The notes beneath the pieces were generated by a model. The model had not been told where the DNA came from. It did no database searches and worked only from the letters and a program-made list of their open reading frames with translations. Shown here piece after piece: positions 28,581-39,024 of a stretch of DNA of 64,000 bases. The DNA is from Flavobacteriaceae bacterium (GTDB lineage: Bacteria > Bacteroidota > Bacteroidia > Flavobacteriales > Flavobacteriaceae). The stretch spans positions 1-64,000 of the forward strand of contig JAURNV010000024.1 in NCBI GenBank assembly GCA_030830005.1, given 5' to 3'. The translations under genes were made by a program, and so were the position numbers. The first letter of the stretch is position 1, and each line of letters starts with the position of its first letter.

Positions 28581-31195
28581 AGCGACTCCAATCTGGTTCT
28601 TAGTGTTGCTATTTTTTCTTTAGCATCACTGGCTTTTTTTCGTTCTAATGCAACAACTTCTTCTGGTGCATTGGAAACAAAACGATCATTAGAAAGTTTT
28701 TTCTCTACCGATTTTAAAAAACCTTCTTGGTAAGCAAGTTCTTCTTCCATTTTTAAGCGCTCGTCAGCTAAGTTCGATGTTGCAATAGGAACAAAATATT
28801 CGTGAGCGTCTACCCTAAAAGAAAGCGATTGTTCTGGAGCATTATCCGTTTGAATCCAAGTCTCTACATGTGCTAATTTTGAAACAATTAAACGTAAAGA
28901 AACTTCATCTTTAACGGTCTCTATCAAATGGAGAGGCTCTTTGAAAGCGATATTTTGATTTTTGCGAATAGTTCGCAACTGAGCAATCAATTCTGAAGAG
29001 TGCTCAAACCGTGCTAAAACACTACTGTCAACACTTTTTTGTGTTGGCCAAGACGAAACGATTAAGGCCTCATCTTTAGTGCGTGCATTAAGTGCATGCC
29101 ATAATTCTTCTGACAAAAAAGGCATAAACGGATGCAATAATCGCAAGTTATTTTCAAATAAGACACAAACCTTTTCATAGGTTTTTGCATCAATGCCCTT
29201 ACCATATGCAGGCTTTACAATTTCCAATAACCAAGAGCAGAAATCATCCCAAATAAGCTTGTAGGTTGCCATAAGCGCATCTGAAATTCGGTACTTACTA
29301 AAGTAGTTGTCAATTGTAGTGAGGATTTGTTGAAATTTTGAGGTGTACCAATCTAGACCAAGTGCAGAAGTTTCGCACGGCGGTAAGGTTTCATCAATTT
29401 CCCAGCTTTGAAGGAGTCGGAAAGCATTCCATATTTTGTTTGCGAAATTTTTTCCTTGTTGGCATAAATTTTCATCAAACAATAAATCGTTTCCAGCGGC
29501 TGCACTAAGTAATAACCCTACTCTTACACCATCTGCGCCATAAGTATCCATCAACTTTATTGCATCAGGAGAATTTCCAAGTTGTTTTGACATTTTCCTT
29601 CCTTGACTGTCACGCACTAACCCTGTCAAATATACATGTGAGAAAGGCTTTTCATTGCGAAGTGCATAACCAGACATTATCATTCGTGCTACCCAAAAGA
29701 ATAAAATATCGGGGCCCGTGACCAATTCTTGTGTGGGGTAGTAATACGATATTTCTTTGTTATTGGGGTCTAGCACTCCGTTGAATACCGAAATAGGCCA
29801 TAACCACGATGAAAACCAAGTATCTAACACGTCCTGATCTTGACTTAAATCTTGTAAGGTGAGAGATTTGTTTCCAGATGAAGAAATCGCTTTTTCAAGT
29901 GCCTGCTCCTTAGAAGTTGCAACCACCAAATTTTCGTTGTTCTTGCCGTAGTAGTAGGCTGGGATTTGGTGACCCCACCATAATTGACGTGAGATATTCC
30001 AGTCACGGATATTATTCATCCAATGGCGGTACGTATTAATAAATTTTTGAGGCACCAATTGCACATCGCTATTTTCAACAGCATCTATTGCTGGCTTTGC
30101 TAGCGATTCCATTTTCAAAAACCACTGATCAGATAGACGTGGCTCAACCACAGCCTTAGTACGTTCAGAAGTGCCTACCTTATGCATATGTGAAGTAACT
30201 TTTACCAAGTAGCCCTTAGCTTCCAATTCCTTGACTAGAACCTTTCGAACAGCAAACCTATCCTGTCCTTCATAGTGTAATCCTTCTTGATTAAGTGTGC
30301 CGTCAGGATTAAAAACATCAATGAATTCAAGTTGATGTTTATCTCCTAAAACTTTATCATTTTCGTCGTGGGCAGGAGTTACTTTTAGGCAGCCTGTCCC
30401 CATCTCTATACTTACATAGCTATCTTTTATTATTGGCACTACTCTATTAACAAGGGGTACGATAACCTTCTTGCCGTGAAATGCGAAATAACGTTCATCA
30501 TCGGGGTGAATGGCTACAGCTGTATCACCAAAAAGGGTCTCAGGACGAGTTGTTGCAACAACAATCTGCTCATCGGTTCCCTCAATGGCATAGGCGATGT
30601 GGTATAAATTTCCTTGCTTTTCTTCATAAATTACCTCTTCATCAGAAAGTGTGGTTTGTGCTTCGGGGTCCCAATGCACCATACGGTATCCACGATAAAT
30701 AAGTCCTTGTTCGTATAAGTCCACAAAAACCTTAATTACTGATGCGGACATATCGTCATCAAGTGTGAATTTAGTGCGTTCCCAATCGCAAGAACAACCT
30801 AGCTTTTTTAATTGCTCCAAGATTATTCCCCCGTGTTCATCAGTCCAATCCCAGGCATGTTTCAAAAAAGCTTCACGTCCAATATCACTTTTATCTACAC
30901 CCGCTTTTTTAAGTTTGCTGACAACTTTCGCTTCTGTGGCTATTGAAGCGTGGTCGGTTCCGGGGACCCAACAAGCATTATAACCAAGCATACGTGCACG
31001 ACGAATTAGAACATCTTGCAACGTGTTATTCATTAAGTGTCCCATATGTAATACCCCTGTCACATTTGGCGGGGGAATTACAATACTGTAAGGCTTACGG
31101 GAATCAGGTATTGAACGAAAAAAATTGTTCTCTAGCCAATAGTCATACCATTTTTGTTCTACAGAGGAAGGGTTAAACTTGTGCGGAATGGTCAT
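28577..31195 (-). CDS. valS: Valyl-tRNA synthetase
   Basis: PPPNVTGVLHMGHLMNNT, GRKMSKQLGNSPD. Confidence 0.98.
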   Translation of the reverse strand: MTIPHKFNPSSVEQKWYDYWLENNFFRSIPDSRKPYSIVIPPPNVTGVLHMGHLMNNTLQDVLIRRARMLGYNACWVPGTDHASIATEAKVVSKLKKAGVDKSDIGREAFLKHAWDWTDEHGGIILEQLKKLGCSCDWERTKFTLDDDMSASVIKVFVDLYEQGLIYRGYRMVHWDPEAQTTLSDEEVIYEEKQGNLYHIAYAIEGTDEQIVVATTRPETLFGDTAVAIHPDDERYFAFHGKKVIVPLVNRVVPIIKDSYVSIEMGTGCLKVTPAHDENDKVLGDKHQLEFIDVFNPDGTLNQEGLHYEGQDRFAVRKVLVKELEAKGYLVKVTSHMHKVGTSERTKAVVEPRLSDQWFLKMESLAKPAIDAVENSDVQLVPQKFINTYRHWMNNIRDWNISRQLWWGHQIPAYYYGKNNENLVVATSKEQALEKAISSSGNKSLTLQDLSQDQDVLDTWFSSWLWPISVFNGVLDPNNKEISYYYPTQELVTGPDILFFWVARMIMSGYALRNEKPFSHVYLTGLVRDSQGRKMSKQLGNSPDAIKLMDTYGADGVRVGLLLSAAAGNDLLFDENLCQQGKNFANKIWNAFRLLQSWEIDETLPPCETSALGLDWYTSKFQQILTTIDNYFSKYRISDALMATYKLIWDDFCSWLLEIVKPAYGKGIDAKTYEKVCVLFENNLRLLHPFMPFLSEELWHALNARTKDEALIVSSWPTQKSVDSSVLARFEHSSELIAQLRTIRKNQNIAFKEPLHLIETVKDEVSLRLIVSKLAHVETWIQTDNAPEQSLSFRVDAHEYFVPIATSNLADERLKMEEELAYQEGFLKSVEKKLSNDRFVSNAPEEVVALERKKASDAKEKIATLRTRLESL

Positions 31196-31304
31196 GAACT
31201 ATGTTTATTATCGGCAAATGTAGGCATAGGGAGGTGAAATTGAAAGCCCAAATTTTGTCTTATGCTTAAGAATTTTGTACTTTAGTAAAACCAAATTATA
31301 AATC

Positions 31305-31688
31305 ATGAAAAGAATTTTTATTTCTGCTTTGTTCTTGAGCTTAGGTTTTTTTTCTGTTGCACAAGACATTCCAACAATTACTTTTGATTCTTTAGTCATC
31401 GATTATGGCATCATTACCAAAGGAGATAATGGTGTTCGTCAATTTACATTTACTAATACAGGAACTGCCGATTTGGAGATTACACAGGTACGTTCTTCTT
31501 GCGGTTGTACCATTCCAAAAAAGCCATCTCAGCCCATTGCTCCTGGAGCATCAGACGTTATTGAAGTTAAATACGATACTGAGCGTGTAGGACCTATTCG
31601 CAAAACCATTACGGTGGCCTCAAATGCATCTAATGGAATGATTGCCTTAAAAATTAAAGGAGAAGTCCAAGAAGCCGAAGAAAATTAG
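31305..31688 (+). CDS. DUF1573 domain-containing secreted protein
   Basis: FTFTNTGTADLEITQVRSSCGCTIPKKPSQPIAPG. Confidence 0.88.
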   Translation: MKRIFISALFLSLGFFSVAQDIPTITFDSLVIDYGIITKGDNGVRQFTFTNTGTADLEITQVRSSCGCTIPKKPSQPIAPGASDVIEVKYDTERVGPIRKTITVASNASNGMIALKIKGEVQEAEEN

Positions 31689-31759
31689 CGGTTAGCTTCT
31701 ATTATTTTATCCTATAACACTTTTATTTTTTTGCATCTTTGCAGGCAAAACATTTTACA

Positions 31760-32962
31760 ATGCCCAGCATTTCGCGTAAAGGAGCAAATTTACCCACTTC
31801 GCCAATTCGAAAACTTGCTAATCAAGCTGTATTAGCAAAAAAAAGAGGCATAGAAGTTTATCATTTAAACATTGGACAACCTGATCTACCTAGTCCTGAG
31901 AGTGCTTTAAAGGCAATTGCTTCGTATGATGAAAAAATCATTGCTTACGGTCCTTCAGAAGGATCACGCTCTTTTCGTGAGAAGCTAGTCAATTATTACA
32001 AGCAACATCAAATTTCTTTAACCCCAGAAGATATTTTGGTGACCACTGGGGCAAGTGAGGCCATTATTATGGCATTAGATTGTATAACCAATGAAGGAGA
32101 TGAACTTATTATTCCCGAACCTTTTTATGCTAACTACGAAACTTTTGCAGCTGCATGTGGGGTAAAAGTAATAGGGATTCCTTCTACATTTGAAAGTCAA
32201 TTTGCACTCCCATCAGTAGAGAATATAGAAGCTGCTATTTCTGACAAAACTCGTGCACTGTTTGTTTGCAATCCCAATAATCCGTCGGGATACGTATATA
32301 CTAAGGAAGAACTTGAAGCACTCGCACAACTGGCATTAAAGCACGATATCTTTTTTATTGTTGATGAGGTATATCGAGAATTTATTTATGACGGCAACAC
32401 ACACACTTCCGTTTTACAACTTGAAGGAATTGATCAACATGCTATTTTAATAGACTCAATGTCCAAACGTTACAGCATGTGTGGTGCCCGAATTGGATGT
32501 TTAATAACAAAAAATAAAGAGGTCATTCAGGCTGCATTAAAATTTGCCCAATCACGTCTATGCCCGCCAACTCTTGCGTTATATGCTTGTGAAGCTGCCC
32601 TAGATGAACCTCAACAATATTTGAATAACGCTATAGCAGAATACCAACTTCGAAGGCAAACTGCCATTTCCTGTTTAAATGCAATTGAAGGGATAGAAGT
32701 AGCAATCCCAAAAGGAGCGTTTTACTGTTTGGTTCGTCTTCCTGTTGCTGATAGTGACCACTTTGCAAAGTGGTTGTTAGAGTCATTTGAAAATGAAGGA
32801 GAGACACTTATGGTAGCTCCAGCAAATGGCTTTTTTTCAGGTGACACAACAGGAAAAGACATGATTCGTATTGCATTTGTACTAACATCGAAAAAGCTGA
32901 AGCGAGCTATTAAACTACTTGAATTAGGTTTAATTTCCTACCTGAAAAATTATGGAAACTAA
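31760..32962 (+). CDS. Pyridoxal phosphate-dependent class I/II aminotransferase
   Basis: NIGQPDLPSPESAL, CNPNNPSG, SMSKRYSMCGARIG. Confidence 0.94.
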   Translation: MPSISRKGANLPTSPIRKLANQAVLAKKRGIEVYHLNIGQPDLPSPESALKAIASYDEKIIAYGPSEGSRSFREKLVNYYKQHQISLTPEDILVTTGASEAIIMALDCITNEGDELIIPEPFYANYETFAAACGVKVIGIPSTFESQFALPSVENIEAAISDKTRALFVCNPNNPSGYVYTKEELEALAQLALKHDIFFIVDEVYREFIYDGNTHTSVLQLEGIDQHAILIDSMSKRYSMCGARIGCLITKNKEVIQAALKFAQSRLCPPTLALYACEAALDEPQQYLNNAIAEYQLRRQTAISCLNAIEGIEVAIPKGAFYCLVRLPVADSDHFAKWLLESFENEGETLMVAPANGFFSGDTTGKDMIRIAFVLTSKKLKRAIKLLELGLISYLKNYGN

Positions 32963-33968
32963 AAAACAGGTTTCATTAAAGCAATACAATACTTTTGGCA
33001 TAGCTGCTACAACCCCTCTTTTTGTTAAGGTTACCTCAAGCTTAGTTCTACAAGAGGTGCTTAAAGATGTTCGCTTCAAGGATTCATTCATTTTAGGTGG
33101 CGGAAGTAATGTGCTGTTTTTGAAAGATTTATCGCTACCAGTGATAAAAATAGCTATTCCAGGAATAAAAATTATTGAAGAAAATGAAGACGTTGCAATC
33201 GTATCTGCAGGTGCAGGCGTAGTTTGGCATGATTTGGTAATGTGGTGTATTGCCAATAACTTGGGCGGCATAGAGAATCTAAGTCTTATCCCTGGCTTGG
33301 TAGGTGCAGCCCCTATTCAAAATATAGGAGCTTACGGAGTTGAACTTAGTGATGTGTTTCATAATGCTATTGGAATTGGGCGTGAAAAAGGAGGCTCTAG
33401 GATATTCTATTTAGAAGATTGTGAGTTTGGGTACAGAGACTCTATTTTTAAAAATGAGCTTAAAGATTCGTACATAATAACAACCTTACGCTTATCGTTG
33501 ACAAAGAAAAATCATCGGTTAAATATTGATTATGGTGCTTTAAGCCAAACTTTAGAAGAGATGGGAGTTCACTCGCCTACAATTAGCGATATAGCCAAAG
33601 CCGTCACACGAATTCGAAGCCAAAAACTTCCTAACCCAGAATTGCTAGGGAACGCGGGTAGTTTTTTTAAGAATCCTATTGTTAGCAACCAAAAAATAAA
33701 AACAATACAAAATAAATTCCCTGGAGTGCCAACATACCCCATTGATGGTAATTATTCTAAAATTGCTGCAGGGTGGCTTATTGAGCAAGCAGGATTTAAG
33801 GGGCAACAACATGGAAATGTAGGAATGCACAAGGAGCAAGCCTTAGTGTTAGTAAATTATGGTAATGCCTCGGGGAGTGAACTTTGGAATCACGCCCAAC
33901 GTGTTATAGCGGGGGTTAAACAGCTATTTGACCTGACGTTAGAACCTGAAGTAAATCTTATCAATTAA
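32952..33968 (+). CDS. murB: UDP-N-acetylmuramate dehydrogenase
   Basis: ILGGGSNVLFLKD, GAAPIQNIGAYGVEL, NAGSFFKNPIV. Confidence 0.96.
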   Translation: METKKQVSLKQYNTFGIAATTPLFVKVTSSLVLQEVLKDVRFKDSFILGGGSNVLFLKDLSLPVIKIAIPGIKIIEENEDVAIVSAGAGVVWHDLVMWCIANNLGGIENLSLIPGLVGAAPIQNIGAYGVELSDVFHNAIGIGREKGGSRIFYLEDCEFGYRDSIFKNELKDSYIITTLRLSLTKKNHRLNIDYGALSQTLEEMGVHSPTISDIAKAVTRIRSQKLPNPELLGNAGSFFKNPIVSNQKIKTIQNKFPGVPTYPIDGNYSKIAAGWLIEQAGFKGQQHGNVGMHKEQALVLVNYGNASGSELWNHAQRVIAGVKQLFDLTLEPEVNLIN

Positions 33969-33988
33969 ATTTTAGCTATTTTTAAACC

Positions 33989-34198
33989 ATGGATCTTTTT
34001 TTAATCACCTTTATTTTAGTGTCGCTTGCTTTTGCTGGAATTGCCATAAAAATATGGGCTAAAAAAGGAGGAGAGTTTTCTGGTACTTGTGCAAGTCAAA
34101 GTCCATTTCTAAATAAAGAAGGTGAACCTTGCAGTCTTTGTGGAAAAGTCCCAAGTCAACAAACCGATTGTGACCTCCCGAAACCCGAACATAATTAA
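33989..34198 (+). CDS. Small membrane-anchored Cys-rich conserved protein of unknown function
   Basis: 69 aa: one TM followed by GEFSGTCASQSPFLNKEGEPCSLCGK. Confidence 0.7.
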   Translation: MDLFLITFILVSLAFAGIAIKIWAKKGGEFSGTCASQSPFLNKEGEPCSLCGKVPSQQTDCDLPKPEHN

Positions 34199-34203
34199 AT
34201 ACC

Positions 34204-34764
34204 GTGGCAGCGGTGAATACACTTCGTGAAAAAATATTATTGGCTCAAAAAGGTGACCAACATGCCTTTCGTCATTTATTAGAATTCTATTGGAATGATG
34301 TGTATGGTTTTATGTTGCAGCGTACCCAAAATGAAAATGAAGCCGAAGACCTAACCGTCCGTTGTTTTGGTAAAGCTTTTGAAAAAATAACCACCTACAA
34401 TCCAGATTTCGGATTCAAAACTTGGCTCACCACAATTGCAAAAAACTTACACATTGATCAAATCAGAAAAGAAACAATTTCTGCAGTAACAACAGAAACT
34501 AGCCAAGAAATTGCACAAAACATTGCTGACAGCTCACCCCACCCCGAAGATGACTTGATTCGCAAACAACGCCTTGAAACATTACTCAGTAACATAAAAA
34601 CGCTCAAACCCCACTATCGAGACGTCATTCAACTTAAGTATTTACACGAGCTTACCATAAAACAAATGGCAAAAGAGCTCCACACAAATGAGAGCACTGT
34701 AAAAGTTAAACTCATGCGCGCAAGAAAACTATTAGCTGAAATTTTAGCCAACCAAGACACTTAA
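34204..34764 (+). CDS. RNA polymerase sigma factor, sigma-70/ECF family
   Basis: Region 2 HLLEFYWNDVYGFML...AEDLTVRCFGKAFEKI; region 4 YRDVIQLKYLHELTIKQMAKELHTNESTVKVKLMRARKLL; GTG start. Confidence 0.92.
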   Translation: MAAVNTLREKILLAQKGDQHAFRHLLEFYWNDVYGFMLQRTQNENEAEDLTVRCFGKAFEKITTYNPDFGFKTWLTTIAKNLHIDQIRKETISAVTTETSQEIAQNIADSSPHPEDDLIRKQRLETLLSNIKTLKPHYRDVIQLKYLHELTIKQMAKELHTNESTVKVKLMRARKLLAEILANQDT

Positions 34765-34765
34765 T

Positions 34766-35971
34766 TTGACCACTATATTTAGAAAATTAGGCCCAGGAAT
34801 CCTGTTTGCAGGTGCCGCCATAGGCGTATCTCACTTGGTACAATCTACTCGTGCCGGTGCTGACTTTGGTTTTGGCCTTATTTGGGCGTTGATACTTATA
34901 AACCTTGTTAAATATCCCTTTTTTCAATTTGGGCCTAGATATGCCCTTGCCACCAGAGAAAGCCTGTTAGAAGGATATCGCCGTATGGGAAAAGGAGTTT
35001 TGGTAATGTACTATATCCTTAACTTAGGAACTATGTTTGCCATTCAGGCCGCTGTTACAGCAGTAACTGCAGGTATTGCAGCACGGCTATTAGGCATTGA
35101 ATCTACGGGTTGGACTTCCGTGGTGGTTGCACTATTGTGTTTTGCTGTACTGTGGCGTGGAAAATATAATTGGCTAGATAAAGCCATGAAAATTATTGTG
35201 CTTGTTTTAAGTGTAAGCACTCTATTGGCAGTCGTTTTTTCCTTACTTGAAAAACCTGAAATTTCTCTAGCTCAAGTACTCCCCTTAAGTCAGTCTGATT
35301 GGATTTTTCTTATTGCTTTCATGGGTTGGATGCCAGGACCTTTGGACATTTCAATTTGGCATTCGCTTTGGGCATTAGAAAAGAAAAAAATCAGCCCCAC
35401 AACAACCCTAAAAACTTCTTTATTTGATTTTAACGTGGGTTATGCGGTAACCTTTGTGTTAGGTTGTTGTTTTGTGATTTTAGGCGCAACCGTAATGTTC
35501 AATTCTGGAATTACGTTCTCCGCTAACGGCGCAACTTTTGCTGGTCAACTTATAGGATTATATACTTCACTTATGGGTAATGGTTGGTTTATCATTATTG
35601 CCGTAGCTGCTTTAGCTACTATGTTCAGCACAACCATTACCACACTGGACGCCTCGCCTCGTGTAATGGCACACACCGCCTTATTACTCAATGGAAGGGT
35701 TAATAAACAACAAAGTTGGCTTGTTATCCTTACTTTAGGCACATGTGCAATCTTCTTGTTTTTTGCTTCCGAAATGGGACTATTAGTAAAGATCGCAACT
35801 ATTCTTTCCTTTTTGACCGCCCCATTTTATGCCGCTGCCAATTTTCGCTTAGTTACAAGCAAACATATGCCTTACGAACATCGTCCTAAAAAAGGAATGC
35901 GTATTTTTTGTCTATCAAGTATTCTCTTTTTGGTTGGGTTTAGCATTACCTACCTAATCATGCTTTTATGA
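34766..35971 (+). CDS. Nramp family divalent metal cation transporter
   Basis: GPGILFAGAAIGVSHLVQSTRAGADFGFGLIW, multi-TM; TTG start. Confidence 0.9.
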   Translation: MTTIFRKLGPGILFAGAAIGVSHLVQSTRAGADFGFGLIWALILINLVKYPFFQFGPRYALATRESLLEGYRRMGKGVLVMYYILNLGTMFAIQAAVTAVTAGIAARLLGIESTGWTSVVVALLCFAVLWRGKYNWLDKAMKIIVLVLSVSTLLAVVFSLLEKPEISLAQVLPLSQSDWIFLIAFMGWMPGPLDISIWHSLWALEKKKISPTTTLKTSLFDFNVGYAVTFVLGCCFVILGATVMFNSGITFSANGATFAGQLIGLYTSLMGNGWFIIIAVAALATMFSTTITTLDASPRVMAHTALLLNGRVNKQQSWLVILTLGTCAIFLFFASEMGLLVKIATILSFLTAPFYAAANFRLVTSKHMPYEHRPKKGMRIFCLSSILFLVGFSITYLIMLL

Positions 35972-35987
35972 TGCCGTTTTTGTTTTG

Positions 35988-35995
35988 TAAATTTG
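35988..35995 (+). promoter_or_regulatory. -7-like element TAAATTTG upstream of lipA
   Basis: Exact TAnnTTTG match 17 nt before lipA ATG. Confidence 0.45.
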
Positions 35996-36011
35996 CAGCA
36001 TAAATTGCTAT

Positions 36012-36887
36012 ATGTCAGAAACAACCTCACCAACAGCTACTGTACGTTCTCCAAAACCTAAATGGCTTAGAGTAAAGTTACCTACAGGTAAAAAATATAC
36101 AGAGCTTCGTGGATTGGTAGATAAATATGCGTTGCACACCATTTGCACCTCGGGGAGTTGCCCAAACATGGGCGAATGTTGGGGCGAGGGCACCGCTACT
36201 TTTATGATTTTAGGAAATATCTGTACGAGGTCTTGTGGGTTTTGTGGCGTACAAACTGGACGCCCGGATACCGTAGATTGGGCAGAGCCTGAAAAAGTGG
36301 CACGATCCATTAAAATTATGGGTATCAAACATGCGGTTATTACTTCCGTTGACCGAGACGATTTACCCGACCAAGGTACCATCATTTGGACGGAAACCGT
36401 ACAAGCTATTCGACGTATGAACCCTAACACCACACTAGAAACGCTAATCCCCGATTTTCAAGGGCAAGAGCACTTGTTAGACCGTATAGTAGAGGTTGCC
36501 CCAGAAGTGGTGTCGCACAATATGGAAACCGTACGCAGGCTTACTCGTGAAGTGCGTATTCAAGCCAAATACGATCGTAGTTTGGAAGTGTTGCGCTACC
36601 TCAAAGACCAAGGTGCTGCTCGTACCAAATCGGGCTTAATGCTGGGGCTAGGCGAAACCGAAGATGAAGTCATTGCCTCTATGGAAGATTTGCGCAACGC
36701 CAAGGTGGACATCATTACGCTGGGGCAATACCTACAACCCTCAAAAAAACATTTGCCTGTGGCGGATTTTATCACTCCCGAACAATTTAAAAAATACGAA
36801 GCCTTAGGCAAGGATATGGGCTTTCGCCATGTAGAAAGTGGTGCTTTGGTACGTTCTTCTTACAAAGCGCATAAGCATATTAATTAA
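36012..36887 (+). CDS. lipA: Lipoyl synthase
   Basis: [36 protein letters not shown] (both Fe-S motifs). Confidence 0.98.
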   Translation: MSETTSPTATVRSPKPKWLRVKLPTGKKYTELRGLVDKYALHTICTSGSCPNMGECWGEGTATFMILGNICTRSCGFCGVQTGRPDTVDWAEPEKVARSIKIMGIKHAVITSVDRDDLPDQGTIIWTETVQAIRRMNPNTTLETLIPDFQGQEHLLDRIVEVAPEVVSHNMETVRRLTREVRIQAKYDRSLEVLRYLKDQGAARTKSGLMLGLGETEDEVIASMEDLRNAKVDIITLGQYLQPSKKHLPVADFITPEQFKKYEALGKDMGFRHVESGALVRSSYKAHKHIN

Positions 36888-37892
36888 CTAGCAAAAAAGC
36901 GCAGCTCTTACCGCCTCCAAAAATTGCTTTTCATCCGCCAAAAACTGAACCCGGACACCAAGGGTATACAGGTTTTTTAGCCCATAAGGAGCAAGGCGTA
37001 CCGCATCTTTTTCGGTTGTCAAAATGGGTTGGTTTAGATTAGCCAAGGCCGTGATTTCTACCGTAGAAAAAATATGGTGGTCAGGAAAAGATTTGTGTGT
37101 AAAAACTGCTTTTTTAGCATTCAGAAATGACACCAACGTACTTGGATTGGCAATGCCGGTGAGCAGCACAAAGGAGTTTTTAATAAATTCCTCTAAAGCT
37201 ACTTCTGCTACCCCACGAACATAGGCATTGTACTTTAATGTGGTAAAAAAGAGTTTTTGGTGGGGTCCTACGCCCAGTTTTGTTTTGTAGGTGTTTTTGG
37301 TTTCTTCGTTAAGGGTTGTGGGGCATTTGGTAACCACAACCACATCGGCTTGTTGTGCCGAAGATGCCGGCTCACGCAAATTCCCCACAGGAAGTAAGGT
37401 ATCTAAAAACCACGGGGTTTGAAACGTAGTGAGTACAATCTTGAAAGAAGGTTGCAACGGCAAATGTTGCAAGGCATCGTCTAAAATTAACGCATCGAGA
37501 TTGGGGTGGTCCTGTAGCATTTGTTGAATTCCTTGTGGGCGTTTTTCACAAACAGACACCTTAACATTTACGTGCTTTTGAGACATCATCAGGGGCTCAT
37601 CTCCAACATTTTTGGCGGTAGATTCAGGAATTACTGACACGTAACCCTTAGTTTTTCTACCATACCCTCGACTCAAGACGCCCAAGCGTATTTTTTCTGA
37701 AAATATAGAAAGTAGGTAATCTACCATAGGCGTTTTTCCTGTGCCTCCAGTTGAAATATTCCCCACAACAATAACAGGAATAGGGGCTTTGTAGCGCGAA
37801 AACACACCGTTTTTATATAGCGATTTACGAATAAAAACAGCTCCACCAAAAAGGATTTTAAACGGAAATAATGCTTTTCTCCAAACACCCAT
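36888..37892 (-). CDS. lpxK: Tetraacyldisaccharide 4'-kinase
   Basis: VIVVGNISTGGTGKTPMVDYL, LSRGYGRKTKG; start trimmed to MGVWRKALFPF. Confidence 0.93.
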   Translation of the reverse strand: MGVWRKALFPFKILFGGAVFIRKSLYKNGVFSRYKAPIPVIVVGNISTGGTGKTPMVDYLLSIFSEKIRLGVLSRGYGRKTKGYVSVIPESTAKNVGDEPLMMSQKHVNVKVSVCEKRPQGIQQMLQDHPNLDALILDDALQHLPLQPSFKIVLTTFQTPWFLDTLLPVGNLREPASSAQQADVVVVTKCPTTLNEETKNTYKTKLGVGPHQKLFFTTLKYNAYVRGVAEVALEEFIKNSFVLLTGIANPSTLVSFLNAKKAVFTHKSFPDHHIFSTVEITALANLNQPILTTEKDAVRLAPYGLKNLYTLGVRVQFLADEKQFLEAVRAALFC

Positions 37893-37912
37893 GAAAACAA
37901 AAGTAGAACTTT

Positions 37913-37920
37913 TATCTTTG
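37913..37920 (+). promoter_or_regulatory. -7 element TATCTTTG, 7 nt before Nif3-family start
   Basis: Exact TAnnTTTG match; implies near-leaderless transcript. Confidence 0.5.
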
Positions 37921-37927
37921 GAACGCG

Positions 37928-39022
37928 ATGACAGTACATGAAATAACATCTTATTTGGAACAATGGGCACCACTCACCTATGCTGAAGATTTTGACAATG
38001 TGGGATTGTTGGTGGGAGATAATACACAAAAAGTAACTGGAGTACTTGTTAGTCACGATTCTTTAGAAACCGTTGTTGATGAAGCCATTGCTGAAAAATG
38101 CAATCTCATTATTTGCTTTCATCCTATCATTTTTCAAGGGCTCAAACGAGTAACCAGTAATACATATGTGGAACGTGCAGTTATTAAAGCTGTCAAGAAC
38201 GATATCGCTATTTATGCTATACATACGGCACTAGACGTAAAATTAGATGGCGTAAATAAAGGGTTAGCAGATGCATTAAAACTCCAAAACAGAAAAGTAC
38301 TTATTCCTTCAAAAGGGAGTTTGTTAAAGCTAAACACCTATGTGCCAAACCAAAACTTAAATGATGTACAAAATGCACTTTTCGCTGCTGGTGCTGGATC
38401 GCTAGGAACTTATGCAGAATGTAGTTTCACTTATGAAGGAAAGGGAAGTTTTAAACCCTTAGAGGGAAGCAATCCATATGTTGGGACAAAGGAAAAAAGG
38501 CACTCAGAAGTTGAAACACTTCTTCAAGTAGTTTTACCCAAACATTGCAAAAATACAGTAGTAGATGCATTGAAAAATACACATCCTTACGAAACAGTGG
38601 CGTATGAACTCACGGTATTAGAAAACATCCGAACGGACTTGGGTATGGGCTGTGCTGGTACTCTTCCAAAACCACTCTCAGAACAGATTTTTTTAAAAAA
38701 CCTAAAAGAACTTTTGGGAACACCTTGCATACGACATAGTGCGCTTTTGGGTAAAAAAATTGAACGCATTGGAATTCTTGGAGGTTCGGGGAGTTTTGCC
38801 ATTGATGCAGCTAAGCAAGATAATTGTGATGCTTTTATTACTGCAGACATGAAATATCATGATTTTTTTAAGGGTGAAAAGAGCTGTTTGCTGGTAGATG
38901 TGGGGCATTTTGAAAGCGAACAATTCACCAAAAAAATAATCTTAGAGGTTCTTAGGAAAAATTTCCCTAATTTTGCGTTCATTTCATCAAAAACGGATAC
39001 TAATCCAGTTCATTATTTCTAA
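37928..39022 (+). CDS. Nif3-like dinuclear metal center hexameric protein
   Basis: LEQWAPLTYAEDFDNVGLLVGD, HTALDVKLDGVNKGLADAL, DVGHFESEQF. Confidence 0.94.
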   Translation: MTVHEITSYLEQWAPLTYAEDFDNVGLLVGDNTQKVTGVLVSHDSLETVVDEAIAEKCNLIICFHPIIFQGLKRVTSNTYVERAVIKAVKNDIAIYAIHTALDVKLDGVNKGLADALKLQNRKVLIPSKGSLLKLNTYVPNQNLNDVQNALFAAGAGSLGTYAECSFTYEGKGSFKPLEGSNPYVGTKEKRHSEVETLLQVVLPKHCKNTVVDALKNTHPYETVAYELTVLENIRTDLGMGCAGTLPKPLSEQIFLKNLKELLGTPCIRHSALLGKKIERIGILGGSGSFAIDAAKQDNCDAFITADMKYHDFFKGEKSCLLVDVGHFESEQFTKKIILEVLRKNFPNFAFISSKTDTNPVHYF

Positions 39023-39024
39023 CT

